NCBI GenBank assembly: GCA_003513895.1
Contig: DOSU01000059.1
Coordinates: 1-20,445, forward strand
Source: Rikenellaceae bacterium
GTDB taxonomy: Bacteria; Bacteroidota; Bacteroidia; Bacteroidales; UBA932
Reading direction: 5' to 3'
Length of the DNA: 20,445 nucleotides
Part shown: positions 1 to 7,338 of the stretch, in pieces
Layout: each line of letters begins with the position of its first letter
Position numbering within the stretch: the first letter of the stretch is position 1
The notes under the pieces: model-generated
The model's input: the letters and a program-made list of their open reading frames with translations, nothing else
Told to the model about the DNA's origin: nothing
Database searches by the model: none
Translations under genes and position numbers: made by a program

Positions 1-359
1 TAGAATGTGTGCGAAGTACTTGCAGCTCCCCAGTACATTGTTCCGGTAAAGTTAGAGTTTACTCCACTGCTTGCTGCGGTAAATTCCGCATTAACAACTG
101 ATGACCCGCCACCGGCTGTAGCTGTGCGTGCCTGAGTAGAGTAGATCCCCACTTTGTCTGTTGTCTGTATCCACGATGTTACAAGTCCGTTGAGTGTTGT
201 TTTTGTAGTTGTGTTTGCATCTGCTCCTGTGATACGGATTTTTTCAGATGAAACACCCGTGACTCCCTTATCCGATATTTCTTTAGAGCAGGAACCGAAA
301 GATAAAATTAAAATTAGTGAAAGTATCGAAGTGGTTTTATTGATAAATATTTTTTTCAT
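1..359 (-). CDS. Fimbrillin-like lipoprotein, N-terminal part (cut by left edge)
   Basis: The minus strand is open from an ATG at 357-359 to the window edge, giving 119 residues with the C-terminus missing. It begins with a lipoprotein signal peptide: basic start MKK, a hydrophobic run, and the lipobox FGSC with the lipidated Cys at residue 24. The residues after the Cys are SKEISDKG; Lys at +3 and Glu at +4 resemble surface-export signals of Bacteroidota lipoproteins. The segment TKTTLNGLVTSW followed by DKVGIYS, then a Ser/Thr/Ala/Gly-rich stretch, resembles the start of fimbrillin-family (FimA/Mfa-like) proteins, which typically open with a KTxLNG...W..GDKIGIYS pattern. Those are pilus subunits or surface lipoproteins. 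It lies 29 bases downstream of a 50-residue peptide gene, probably in the same transcript. The fimbrillin call is an inference from this short motif; the rest of the protein is needed to confirm it. Confidence 0.6.
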   Translation of the reverse strand, partial: MKKIFINKTTSILSLILILSFGSCSKEISDKGVTGVSSEKIRITGADANTTTKTTLNGLVTSWIQTTDKVGIYSTQARTATAGGGSSVVNAEFTAASSGVNSNFTGTMYWGAASTSHTF

Positions 360-388
360 TGATAAGCAGTTTAAATTTCAATTAGTAA

Positions 389-541
389 TTACCATGTGCC
401 CTCTCCAAAGTCACTGGCCGAGTCGGCAAATCCCTTTTCTACTGTAACTTCAACTACCTCTATAACAGGAGGTTCATAACAGGACTTGAAATCAGATGAT
501 TCCCTGATTTCGGACGAATCGGCTAAGTTCTTAATTTTCAT
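389..541 (-). CDS. Conserved-looking 50-residue peptide upstream of the fimbrillin-like gene
   Basis: An ATG at 539-541 opens a 50-codon frame ending with TAA at 389-391. The peptide begins MKIKNLADSSEIRES, passes through SCYEPPVIEVVEV and VEKGFADS, and ends in GEGTW before the stop. It has no signal peptide or membrane segment and is acidic, with one Cys (residue 21) followed by Tyr-Glu-Pro-Pro. The pattern Y-x-x-P-x-(I/V)-E-V-(hydrophobic)-x-V-x-x-(E)-G-F-A-x-S...EG-x-W resembles a class of very short hypothetical proteins that I recall as common in Bacteroidales, often beside fimbrillin-like or other surface-protein genes. Their function is not known to me. It lies 29 bases upstream of the fimbrillin-like gene on the same strand, so the two are probably co-transcribed. 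Support is the motif-like composition, the plausible start and the context; no domain is recognised. Confidence 0.6.
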   Translation of the reverse strand: MKIKNLADSSEIRESSDFKSCYEPPVIEVVEVTVEKGFADSASDFGEGTW

Positions 542-608
542 AAGCGGGTTTTAATTATTGAATAACTGCATTTAAAAAAGATATGTTCTAAATCTGCTAT
601 AAAGATAG

Positions 609-641
609 AAAAAAAATTAAAAAACAAGTGGAAACCCTTGT
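609..641 (-). terminator. Terminator- or attenuator-like hairpin in the leader of the peptide gene
   Basis: Read on the minus strand, ACAAG (641-637) pairs with CTTGT (628-624). Two further G-C pairs inside form with a bulged A and leave a TTT loop. The stem is followed directly by six T, two A and eight T (624-609). That is the layout of an intrinsic terminator, but the stem is short. No minus-strand gene lies upstream, so the hairpin would act inside the leader of the peptide/fimbrillin-like transcript. Confidence 0.35.
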
Positions 642-711
642 AATTATTGACATATCAGCAATATTTAGTTAGACTGCATTTCGGCATTTAATTATTGTTT
701 TTTTAGCTGGT

Positions 712-741
712 CAAAATTACGGTAGAATTAAAAAATTTAAA
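712..741 (-). promoter_or_regulatory. Candidate Bacteroidota promoter for the peptide/fimbrillin-like pair
   Basis: On the minus strand TAATTTTG at 719-712 matches the Bacteroidota -7 consensus TAnnTTTG exactly. TTTA at 741-738 is a three-of-four match to the -33 TTTG box with an 18-base spacer. Transcription would start near 706 and leave a leader of about 165 bases before the peptide ATG. A weaker alternative closer to the gene is TATCTTTA at 607-600, with CTTG at 628-625. Confidence 0.35.
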
Positions 742-791
742 TTATTTTTACACTTTCTATTAATGAATCAAACAATAACACTAAATAACCT

Positions 792-2876
792 ATGAAAAGA
801 AAACTATTCGCTATGTTAGTTTCTACAACTGTAATAGCCGCTTCTTGCGGAGGAGACTCCGATAAGCAGTCAGATGAGCTAATCACAAAAAGCACCATAA
901 CAGTTGAGGGGGGAAGGCTCACTCCCGAAGTTATGCATAGTATGGGAAAGCTCTCAGATCCGCAGGTATCTCCCGACGGGACTCAGATTTTGTATGGTGT
1001 AGCCTATACAAGCATACCTCAAAACAAGAATAACCGAGAACTTTTTGTAATGAAAGCAGATGGTTCAGATATCCGTCAGCTTACTTCGACAGTTAAAAGC
1101 GAGAGCAATGCCCGCTGGATAAATGAAGGCAAAGAGATTGCATATCTTAGTGCAGGTCAGATTTGGGTTATGGGTAAAGACGGTTCAAGTGCTAAACAAA
1201 TAAGCAAATACGAAGCCGGCATTTCTGACTTTACACTCTCTGCCGATGGTAAAAAGATTCTTTTCATAAGCAATGTTCCTTTTGGGAAAAAGCCTAAAGA
1301 TATATGGCCAGATCTTGACAAAGCAAACGGCAGAATGATTCCCGACCTCATGTATCGCCACTGGGACCATTTTGTTGAAGAAATCCCCCATCCTTTTATT
1401 GCCGATTTCGATGGGGCAGAACTTGCAAACATTACAGATATTCTTGAAGGAGAACCATTTGAATCACCAACATTACCATTTAGCGGAATTGAGCAGTTGA
1501 GCTGGAGTCCGGACGGAACAAAAATCCTTTATGCTAGCAGGAAGGTTTCCGGAGTTCAATATGCATTTTCAACCAATACCGACATATATCTCTACGATAT
1601 TGTCGCCAAAACTCACGAAAATTTAACCGAAGGGATGATGGGTTACGACACCGACCCTTTGTTTTCGCCCGACGGAAAGTCTTTTGCATGGATATCAATG
1701 GAACGCGGAGGTTTTGAGGCCGATAAAAAAAGGCTTTTTGTAATGGATATGGAAACCCGGGCTAAAACCGAACTTACAACAAACTACTTATACAATATTG
1801 AAACTATAACCTGGATGGCAGATGGCTCAGGGCTATATTTCACTTCTTGTGTAAAAGCACTTACAGGTGTTTACAATGTTAATTTAGCCGACAAGGCAAT
1901 CCGCAAAGTAGCGGAAGGACAGTACGATTTCGACGGTGTAATGCTTGCTGGAGATAAACTTATTACCACATACAAGAGTATGTCCATGCCTGCTGAAATC
2001 GTATCTATCAACCCTGCAGACGGAGTCTTTGCACAAATATCCTTTGAAAACAAACATCTTTTAGATCAGATAAAGATGGGAAAGGTAGAAGAGAGATGGA
2101 TCAAAACTGTAGACAAAAAAGATATGCACATGTGGGTTGTTTACCCACCGGATTTTGACTCTACAAAAGTATATCCTGCGCTTCTGTTTTGCATGGGCGG
2201 ACCTCAGGGCACTTTAAGCCAGAACTGGTCGTACAGATGGAACTTCCAGCTTATGGCTGCAAACGGTTATATAGTTATTCTGCCAAACAGACGCGGTACA
2301 TCGGCTTTTGGCCAGGAGTGGGGAGAGCAAATTTCCGGAGACTACATTGGCCTCAATATGCAGGACTATTTCTATTCTGTTAACGAGTTAAAGAAAGAAA
2401 AGTATGTTGGAAAAGTGGGTGCAGTTGGTGCAAGCTACGGAGGGTATTCGGTTTACTATCTTGCGGGAATCCATAAAGGGATGTTTTCTGCATTTATTTC
2501 TCATGCCGGAATATTCAATCAGGAACACATGTACATGACAACAGAAGAGTTGTGGTTCCCGCACTGGGATAACGGAGGAGCGCCATGGGACGACAATCCT
2601 GTAGCAAAAAGGCATTATGCAAATTCTCCTCATAAACTCGTAAAGAATTGGGATACTCCAATTTTAGTTACGCACGGAGAGATGGATTACAGAGTTCCGG
2701 TAGACCAGGGAATGGCTGCTTTCAATGCCGCCAGGATGATGGGAGTTCCGTCTGAAATGGTACTTTTCCCTGAAGAAAATCACTGGATATTAAAACCGCA
2801 AAACAGCATACAGTGGAACAGAATATTCTATTCATGGCTGGACAAGTGGTTGAAAGAGCCTCAACAGACCAAATAA
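792..2876 (+). CDS. S9 family prolyl oligopeptidase, DPP5-like lipoprotein
   Basis: This 694-residue serine exopeptidase probably removes dipeptides from peptides in the periplasm or at the outer membrane. Residues 1-19 are a lipoprotein signal with lipobox AASC (Cys19). Residues about 43-420 form a beta-propeller with PD40/WD40-like repeats, seen as LSDPQVSPDGTQILYG, IEQLSWSPDGTKILYA and DPLFSPDGKSFAW. The C-terminal alpha/beta hydrolase domain (about 440-690) holds the whole triad: Ser548 in GASYGGY, Asp632 in HGEMDYRVP and His664 in EENHWIL. The oxyanion-side motif GGPQG and the NRRGTSAFGQEW segment are typical of the DPP5/acylaminoacyl-peptidase branch. Length fits the family. The gene stands alone: the upstream pair is divergent and a strong terminator follows. 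DPP5 assignment within S9 is an inference from overall pattern. Confidence 0.9.
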   Translation: MKRKLFAMLVSTTVIAASCGGDSDKQSDELITKSTITVEGGRLTPEVMHSMGKLSDPQVSPDGTQILYGVAYTSIPQNKNNRELFVMKADGSDIRQLTSTVKSESNARWINEGKEIAYLSAGQIWVMGKDGSSAKQISKYEAGISDFTLSADGKKILFISNVPFGKKPKDIWPDLDKANGRMIPDLMYRHWDHFVEEIPHPFIADFDGAELANITDILEGEPFESPTLPFSGIEQLSWSPDGTKILYASRKVSGVQYAFSTNTDIYLYDIVAKTHENLTEGMMGYDTDPLFSPDGKSFAWISMERGGFEADKKRLFVMDMETRAKTELTTNYLYNIETITWMADGSGLYFTSCVKALTGVYNVNLADKAIRKVAEGQYDFDGVMLAGDKLITTYKSMSMPAEIVSINPADGVFAQISFENKHLLDQIKMGKVEERWIKTVDKKDMHMWVVYPPDFDSTKVYPALLFCMGGPQGTLSQNWSYRWNFQLMAANGYIVILPNRRGTSAFGQEWGEQISGDYIGLNMQDYFYSVNELKKEKYVGKVGAVGASYGGYSVYYLAGIHKGMFSAFISHAGIFNQEHMYMTTEELWFPHWDNGGAPWDDNPVAKRHYANSPHKLVKNWDTPILVTHGEMDYRVPVDQGMAAFNAARMMGVPSEMVLFPEENHWILKPQNSIQWNRIFYSWLDKWLKEPQQTK

Positions 2877-2974
2877 GAGCGGAGTTCCGGCAACACTAAA
2901 GGGTATTGACTGGGGTTATGAACTGGTAAAGGAATAAAAATTGCCACCCCGGAGCAACATCCGGACTGCATAAG
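2877..2974. other. Short spacer with a possible gene-tail remnant
   Basis: Between the S9 stop codon and the terminator, one plus-strand frame reads SGVPATLKGIDWGYELVKE and then a TAA at 2935. This looks protein-like but has no start codon, because its frame is closed by a stop within the S9 gene. A small inverted repeat CCGGA/TCCGG (2949-2953 and 2960-2964) follows. It may be the residual tail of a lost gene, or chance. Confidence 0.2.
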
Positions 2975-3010
2975 AAAAACACAAACTTCTGAAAAGGGTT
3001 TGTGTTTTTT
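2975..3010 (+). terminator. Intrinsic terminator after the S9 peptidase
   Basis: AAAAACACAAAC (2975-2986) pairs perfectly over 12 bases with GTTTGTGTTTTT (2998-3009) around an 11-base loop, and the T run continues to 3010. It lies about 100 bases past the S9 stop codon. Because A-rich and T-rich arms flank the stem, it could work in both directions. Confidence 0.75.
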
Positions 3011-3020
3011 GTTAAATTTG
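2988..3020 (+). promoter_or_regulatory. Candidate promoter of the sensor kinase
   Basis: TAAATTTG at 3013-3020 is an exact match to the Bacteroidota -7 box TAnnTTTG. TCTG at 2988-2991 is a three-of-four match to the -33 TTTG box with a 21-base spacer. The start would be near 3027, giving a leader of about 15 bases before the ATG at 3042. The upstream half overlaps the terminator of the preceding gene. Confidence 0.45.
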
Positions 3021-3041
3021 TGACAATTAGAAGTTTTTTCC

Positions 3042-6000
3042 ATGAAATACAATTTCAGTAAACAAATAAGTATAGAACTCCTGTTATGGGGGCTCTTTTT
3101 TTTATTATCTGCCTGCAACGGGGGGCAGCAAAAACAAAAGGATACCCTGCCCAAACCTCCAATTACAGAAGCAACCGGATATATTGTTCCAAAAGACAGT
3201 ATGATCCCGCCGACAATTGTACCTGCAGGCAAACCAATAGTGGTAAAAACGGGAAACCTTAAAGAGACAAGTGTAGTTTCAGCCTTGCTTTCGGCTTCTG
3301 CCCCAAAAAAAATCATAATCCATTCTCCTGTAAAAAGGGAGATGAGCACAAACGGGTTTACCAAACCAAACGTTATTAAAACTGTTGAAGACAGTATTTT
3401 GTGCAAAGATCCTGAGCAGGTGATTGTAAAAGATCCGTTCTTCAAAGACAAAAACCCATCTAATTTCTTTTATTTCGGCCGATTTCAGGGATTAAAGCAC
3501 GACCAGGTCAGGTGCATGATTCAGGACAAATCAGGAAATTTGTGGCTCGGTACAGATATCGGGTTAACAAAATATGACGGAAAATACTTCTATCATTACA
3601 CAACCAAACAGGGTCTCAACAATAATACGATATACTCTTTGTTTCAGGACTCAAAGGGGAATATCTGGTTTGGCACTTTTAACGGGGGAGTCACGAGATA
3701 CGACGGAAGTTACCTTGTTACCTTTACCGATAAGGACGGGCTGCCGGGCAACATAGTCAACTGTATTTTTGAAGATAACTCGGGCAACATCTGGATAGGA
3801 ACAAAGAAGGGCTTGTCTATGTATGACGGAAAAAGTTTTACAAATTATACCTTTAAGCAGGGCCTTGCCGCCAATGAAGTAAGATCGATAATTCAGGATG
3901 CATCGGGGAAATTGTGGTTTGCAACATATGGTGGAGGCATATCAGTTTTTGACGGGAAAAGCTTTTACTCATATTCTATAAAGGAGGGATTGCCTCTTAA
4001 CCATGTCTCATCACTGTTCAGGGATGTTGAAGGAAACATCTGGATAAATACAGCCTATGAAGGAATCATTAAATATGACGGTACTGATTTTTATCAGTAC
4101 ACAACAAAAGAGGGTCTTGGCAGTAACTCAATAAGAAGTATTCTGCAAGACGAACAAAAGAACTTGTGGTTTGGAAATGCAAACGGCAGTATCACAAAAT
4201 TTGACGGAAAATCTTTCCGTCAATATGGAATTAATGATGGTCTCGAAGCTGAAGCAATCCGATGCTCATTACAGGATAACAATGGTAATATTTGGTTCGG
4301 AACCCGTGGTGCCGGGCTAATTCGTTTCGACGGAAGGTTGTTTAGTCAACTGACCGGTTTTGAAGTATTGGGGAAGAACAGAATAGAGTCAATTACCGAA
4401 GACAAAGCGGGTAATATGTGGTTTGGAACTTTTGGAGAATATGTGACAGTTTATTCCGAGCAGGAAAAAGGTGGTGTATTAAAACCAATTTTTCAAAAAT
4501 TTGGAAATAGGGAGGGACTTGGCAGCAGATATGTTTTTGGTATGACTACAGATAAAAACGGGAGAATATGGTTTGCTACAGACGATGGTGGTATATCTGT
4601 TTATGATGGAGTTAAAACTATTACATACAAAAAAGAACAGGGCCTTAAAAGCAATAGTGCTTCAACGGTTTTTTGCGATAAAACGGGAAACATTTGGTTA
4701 GCCACATCCTTCCTCGGTGTTACAAAATTTGACGGAAAAGATTTCACAGAATACTCCAAACAGCAGGGGGTAAGCAGCAATCATGTGAAATCAATTTTTC
4801 AGGACAGCAAAGACAATATGTGGTTTGGAACAGCCGGTGGAGGAGCGACAAAATTTGACGGAGAAAACTATACTCATTTCAATAAATCCAGCGGCTTCTA
4901 CAGCGACACCGTTAACTGCATTGTAGAAGACAGGCTCGGAAATATCTGGTTAGGAACAAACGGAGAAGGTATTGTTAGGTATGACGGGAAAACATTCATC
5001 AGATATATGGATGAGAGCGGACTAAAGAATAACTATGTGGTAAGCATGTTAATTGATTCCAGGGGAAATCTTTGGGCGGGGTCATACTCATATCTTCACT
5101 TCATAAAAAGTAAAAACCTTGAAAAAATAGACACTGCAAATAGTGAAGTATTTATAACCAGCTTTGGTATTGAAGACGGTTTTTCCGGGACGAGGTGCAA
5201 TACAGGAGCATTGAAGGAAGACAAAAAAGGGACAATTTGGATTGGGACATACGACCGTCTAATAGCATACAACGGAGAAAACCGTACAGAAAAAATTGTT
5301 CCTCCTAATCTTAAGATTATAAATGTAAGGCTCTTTAATGAAAATGTACCATGGAAGGCAATATCCGTTAACAGAGACACCTCCGTAACACTTCAAAACG
5401 GAGCAACTATCAATAAACTACACTTCAAAGGATTAAGTAAATGGTATAATGTACCGGTAGACCTCGCATTAAAGCACAACCAGAACTATATTACATTTTG
5501 TTATATTGGAATTACGCACACACAGATGCATAATGTAAAATATCTCCACATGCTTGAAGGCAGGGATAAAGGATGGAGCTCTCCTTCCGACAAAACGGAG
5601 ATATCATATGACAACCTGAATCCCGGCAAATATGTTTTTAAAGTAAAAGCCGTTTCCGGAGAGGGCGAATCAAGTAATGAAGTAAGGTATTCTTTCCTGG
5701 TTAATCCGCCATGGTGGAAAACCTGGTGGTTTTATGTGTTAATAACTGTCTTCGCGGCATTTCTGTTATATTCGTTTATTAAACTGAGGGAAAGAAAATT
5801 AAAACAGGACAGAGAATTACTTCAAAAAAAGGTTGATGACCAGACCTTTGAACTAACAGACAAGAACGGAGAACTGCAAAAGCTCAACCTGGAAAAAGAT
5901 AAATTATTTTCAATTATTTCTCACGATCTGAGGGGGCCTTTTAGCAGCTTCATGGCTCTCACATCGCTAATGGCAGAGGAAAACGATTCATTTACTAAGG

Positions 6001-6563
6001 AAGAAATCAAGGAATTTACGATATCTCTAAATTGCTCCGCAAGCAGTTTGTACCGCCTGCTTGATAATTTGCTTCAATGGTCAAGAGTTCAGCAGGGGTC
6101 AATACCTTTTAACCCAAAAACAATTAACCTGAAATCCGTTGCACTTGAAGCTACAGAGCTGATTAAGCAAAATGCCGAAGAAAAAAACATTGAATTTGTT
6201 ATTGATATTCCGGAAGAAATATTAGTAAATGCCGACAATAATATGCTTCAGTCGATAATCAGAAACCTGGTTTCAAACGCTATCAAATTCACATCCCAGG
6301 GTGGCCGGGTAACTCTTTCTGCCGGAATAAAAGCAGAAGACAAGATTGAAATTATTGTCGAAGACAATGGAATTGGAATGAGCAAAGAGATGATGGAAAG
6401 TTTGTTTTACTTGAATGTAGAGACCGGACGCACCGGCACCGACGGAGAACCAAGCACTGGTCTTGGATTGATTATATGCAAGGAATTCATTGAAAAACAC
6501 AACGGAACTCTCTCAATAGAATCCGAGATTAAAAAAGGGTCACGTTTTATTATAACTCTTTAA
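3042..6563 (+). CDS. Membrane sensor histidine kinase with two-component propeller and Y_Y_Y domain
   Basis: This 1173-residue protein has the sensor architecture of Bacteroides hybrid two-component systems. It runs: signal with lipobox LSAC (Cys25), Pro/Lys-rich linker (about 26-145), 14 propeller repeats (about 150-745), Y_Y_Y domain (about 810-888), one membrane helix (about 895-915), short coiled coil, HisKA (about 950-1015), and HATPase_c (about 1065-1173). Kinase motifs are intact: H-box SHDLRGPF (His961), N-box NLVSNAIKF (1075-1083), G1 DNGIGM (Asp1108), G2 STGLGLII (1138-1145). It ends just after the ATPase domain, with no receiver and no AraC-type DNA-binding domain, so it needs a separate response regulator, which is not in this window. 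The sensed ligand is unknown. The lipobox is odd for a kinase of this type. Its last 14 bases overlap the 3' end of the convergent gene. Confidence 0.93.
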   Translation: MKYNFSKQISIELLLWGLFFLLSACNGGQQKQKDTLPKPPITEATGYIVPKDSMIPPTIVPAGKPIVVKTGNLKETSVVSALLSASAPKKIIIHSPVKREMSTNGFTKPNVIKTVEDSILCKDPEQVIVKDPFFKDKNPSNFFYFGRFQGLKHDQVRCMIQDKSGNLWLGTDIGLTKYDGKYFYHYTTKQGLNNNTIYSLFQDSKGNIWFGTFNGGVTRYDGSYLVTFTDKDGLPGNIVNCIFEDNSGNIWIGTKKGLSMYDGKSFTNYTFKQGLAANEVRSIIQDASGKLWFATYGGGISVFDGKSFYSYSIKEGLPLNHVSSLFRDVEGNIWINTAYEGIIKYDGTDFYQYTTKEGLGSNSIRSILQDEQKNLWFGNANGSITKFDGKSFRQYGINDGLEAEAIRCSLQDNNGNIWFGTRGAGLIRFDGRLFSQLTGFEVLGKNRIESITEDKAGNMWFGTFGEYVTVYSEQEKGGVLKPIFQKFGNREGLGSRYVFGMTTDKNGRIWFATDDGGISVYDGVKTITYKKEQGLKSNSASTVFCDKTGNIWLATSFLGVTKFDGKDFTEYSKQQGVSSNHVKSIFQDSKDNMWFGTAGGGATKFDGENYTHFNKSSGFYSDTVNCIVEDRLGNIWLGTNGEGIVRYDGKTFIRYMDESGLKNNYVVSMLIDSRGNLWAGSYSYLHFIKSKNLEKIDTANSEVFITSFGIEDGFSGTRCNTGALKEDKKGTIWIGTYDRLIAYNGENRTEKIVPPNLKIINVRLFNENVPWKAISVNRDTSVTLQNGATINKLHFKGLSKWYNVPVDLALKHNQNYITFCYIGITHTQMHNVKYLHMLEGRDKGWSSPSDKTEISYDNLNPGKYVFKVKAVSGEGESSNEVRYSFLVNPPWWKTWWFYVLITVFAAFLLYSFIKLRERKLKQDRELLQKKVDDQTFELTDKNGELQKLNLEKDKLFSIISHDLRGPFSSFMALTSLMAEENDSFTKEEIKEFTISLNCSASSLYRLLDNLLQWSRVQQGSIPFNPKTINLKSVALEATELIKQNAEEKNIEFVIDIPEEILVNADNNMLQSIIRNLVSNAIKFTSQGGRVTLSAGIKAEDKIEIIVEDNGIGMSKEMMESLFYLNVETGRTGTDGEPSTGLGLIICKEFIEKHNGTLSIESEIKKGSRFIITL
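3489..5276 (+). repeat. Tandem coding repeats of 14 propeller blades
   Basis: The kinase sensor region is built from repeats of about 42 codons with the pattern GL-x-x-N-x-V-x-S-I-x-QD-x-x-GN-I-WFGT-x-x-GG-x-x-K-(Y/F)-DGK-x-F. I count 14 units, starting near residues 150, 191, 233, 274, 316, 358, 400, 444, 492, 534, 576, 618, 660 and 713. Units 8, 13 and 14 are the most diverged. Fourteen blades equals two seven-bladed propellers, the arrangement known for the periplasmic part of Bacteroides hybrid sensors. Confidence 0.8.
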
Positions 6564-7338
6564 TTTTTAAAAGCATAAAATTCTCTCCCGAAGAGAGAAT
6601 TTCGGCCGGTTTGTCCTCTCCCGATGATATTAGCCCTTTGGCGAATGCAGAATAATCTTCAGAAGAACCAAAACGAATTAAAATAATATCTCCCATTTCC
6701 TTTCCCTTGAGAATCCAGGCATTGTACCCTTTAATTTCCTCAAGCAGAGGCATCAGTGATGTATTAATATTGGAAAGGGAAATGGGGCCTGTTGCATATT
6801 TGAGAGTGAGAGACTTTTCTTCTCCCGGATTCATGAGGCCTGCAATCTGATCCGGAATGGCAGGTTTTCCTTCCGAACCATATAGTTTTATATAATACTT
6901 TGCAATATCATGTGCAAAATCTATTGCCTTAGGAGCAACCGGATCAAAGACAACAGAGATGTAGAGATTGCCTTCTGCAGCCTGAAACTGCCTGGCAGAT
7001 GTACAATCGAAATTAAACCTGGAATCTGCAGGAATGCACTTGAAAGTGTGCTGTGAATAAATGCCGAAAGCATCTTCCGGAGATGGCATCCTGTAAACTT
7101 CAACAGTGAATGGAATCGCCTTATATGTAAGTTCCAGAGCCTTTAGATCCCGAAAACCATACTCAAGAAAAAGTTCGCTGCCGCCGTTCATAAAGCCATA
7201 AAGAGCTGTTCCTGTAAACTCCCGCTCTCTTGTTATCTTAATGTCCGAAGAAGAGAAAAGTGACAGATCATTCTGAGCATATAGCCCTGAATAAAAGGCC
7301 AAAGAAGCGATAAGGAGAACGAAATTCTTAAAAATCAT
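6550..7338 (-). CDS. Secreted DUF6599-like protein
   Basis: A 262-residue exported protein of unknown function. Residues 1-21 are a type I signal peptide (hydrophobic run, then GLYA before QN). The mature part contains YGFMNGGSELFLEYGFRDL (residues about 47-65), which resembles the YGY(M/I)(D/N)GGAELYxEYGF segment I associate with DUF6599. A following segment VEVYRMPSPEDAFGIYSQH fits the same family. There are no membrane helices and no recognisable catalytic motif. Its start lies inside the upstream DUF362 gene (11-base overlap), which suggests translational coupling and a shared process. Its 3' end overlaps the convergent kinase gene by 14 bases. The family name is recalled from a motif, not from a search. 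Confidence 0.65.
   Translation of the reverse strand: MIFKNFVLLIASLAFYSGLYAQNDLSLFSSSDIKITREREFTGTALYGFMNGGSELFLEYGFRDLKALELTYKAIPFTVEVYRMPSPEDAFGIYSQHTFKCIPADSRFNFDCTSARQFQAAEGNLYISVVFDPVAPKAIDFAHDIAKYYIKLYGSEGKPAIPDQIAGLMNPGEEKSLTLKYATGPISLSNINTSLMPLLEEIKGYNAWILKGKEMGDIILIRFGSSEDYSAFAKGLISSGEDKPAEILSSGENFMLLKIKEL
6578..6602 (+). terminator. Hairpin between convergent kinase and DUF6599-like genes
   Basis: AAATTCTCTC (6578-6587) and GAGAGAATTT (6593-6602) form a perfect 10-base stem with a 5-base loop, 14 bases past the kinase stop codon. There is no T run beyond the stem. It lies inside the 3' coding part of the convergent DUF6599-like gene, so it would be a terminator-like structure within coding DNA. 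Confidence 0.35.

Larger units (their letters stand above)
542..791. other. AT-rich divergent intergenic region
   Basis: This 250-base region separates the leftward peptide/fimbrillin-like pair from the rightward S9 peptidase gene and must hold promoters for both directions. It contains a perfect TAnnTTTG box on the minus strand, a small hairpin with a long T tract on the minus strand, and three same-orientation copies of TAATTATTG at 552-560, 641-649 and 689-697. I find no TTTG-containing -7 box on the plus strand; the nearest match for the S9 gene is TATTTTTA at 743-750 with no good -33 element. No additional coding frame is convincing. Confidence 0.6.

Noticed and set aside
154..447. Plus-strand open frame of 97 codons at the left edge
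   Set aside because: It is antisense to the lipoprotein signal and the KTTLNG segment of the fimbrillin-like gene and covers part of the peptide gene, both of which are better supported.
542..791. Possible invertible promoter controlling the fimbrillin-like gene
   Set aside because: Phase-variable promoters in Bacteroidales are flanked by inverted repeats; the repeats seen here are in the same orientation, and no matching inverted pair was found.
2861..3451. Minus-strand open frame of 196 codons opposite the start of the sensor kinase
   Set aside because: It runs antisense through the well-supported kinase gene and across the terminator, has no recognisable domain, and its residues follow from the kinase codons.
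3489..5276. Regular repeats of about 126 bases, considered as a possible non-coding repeat array
   Set aside because: The period matches propeller blades in one continuous reading frame; the repeats are diverged at the DNA level and lack the identical repeats and unique spacers of a CRISPR array.
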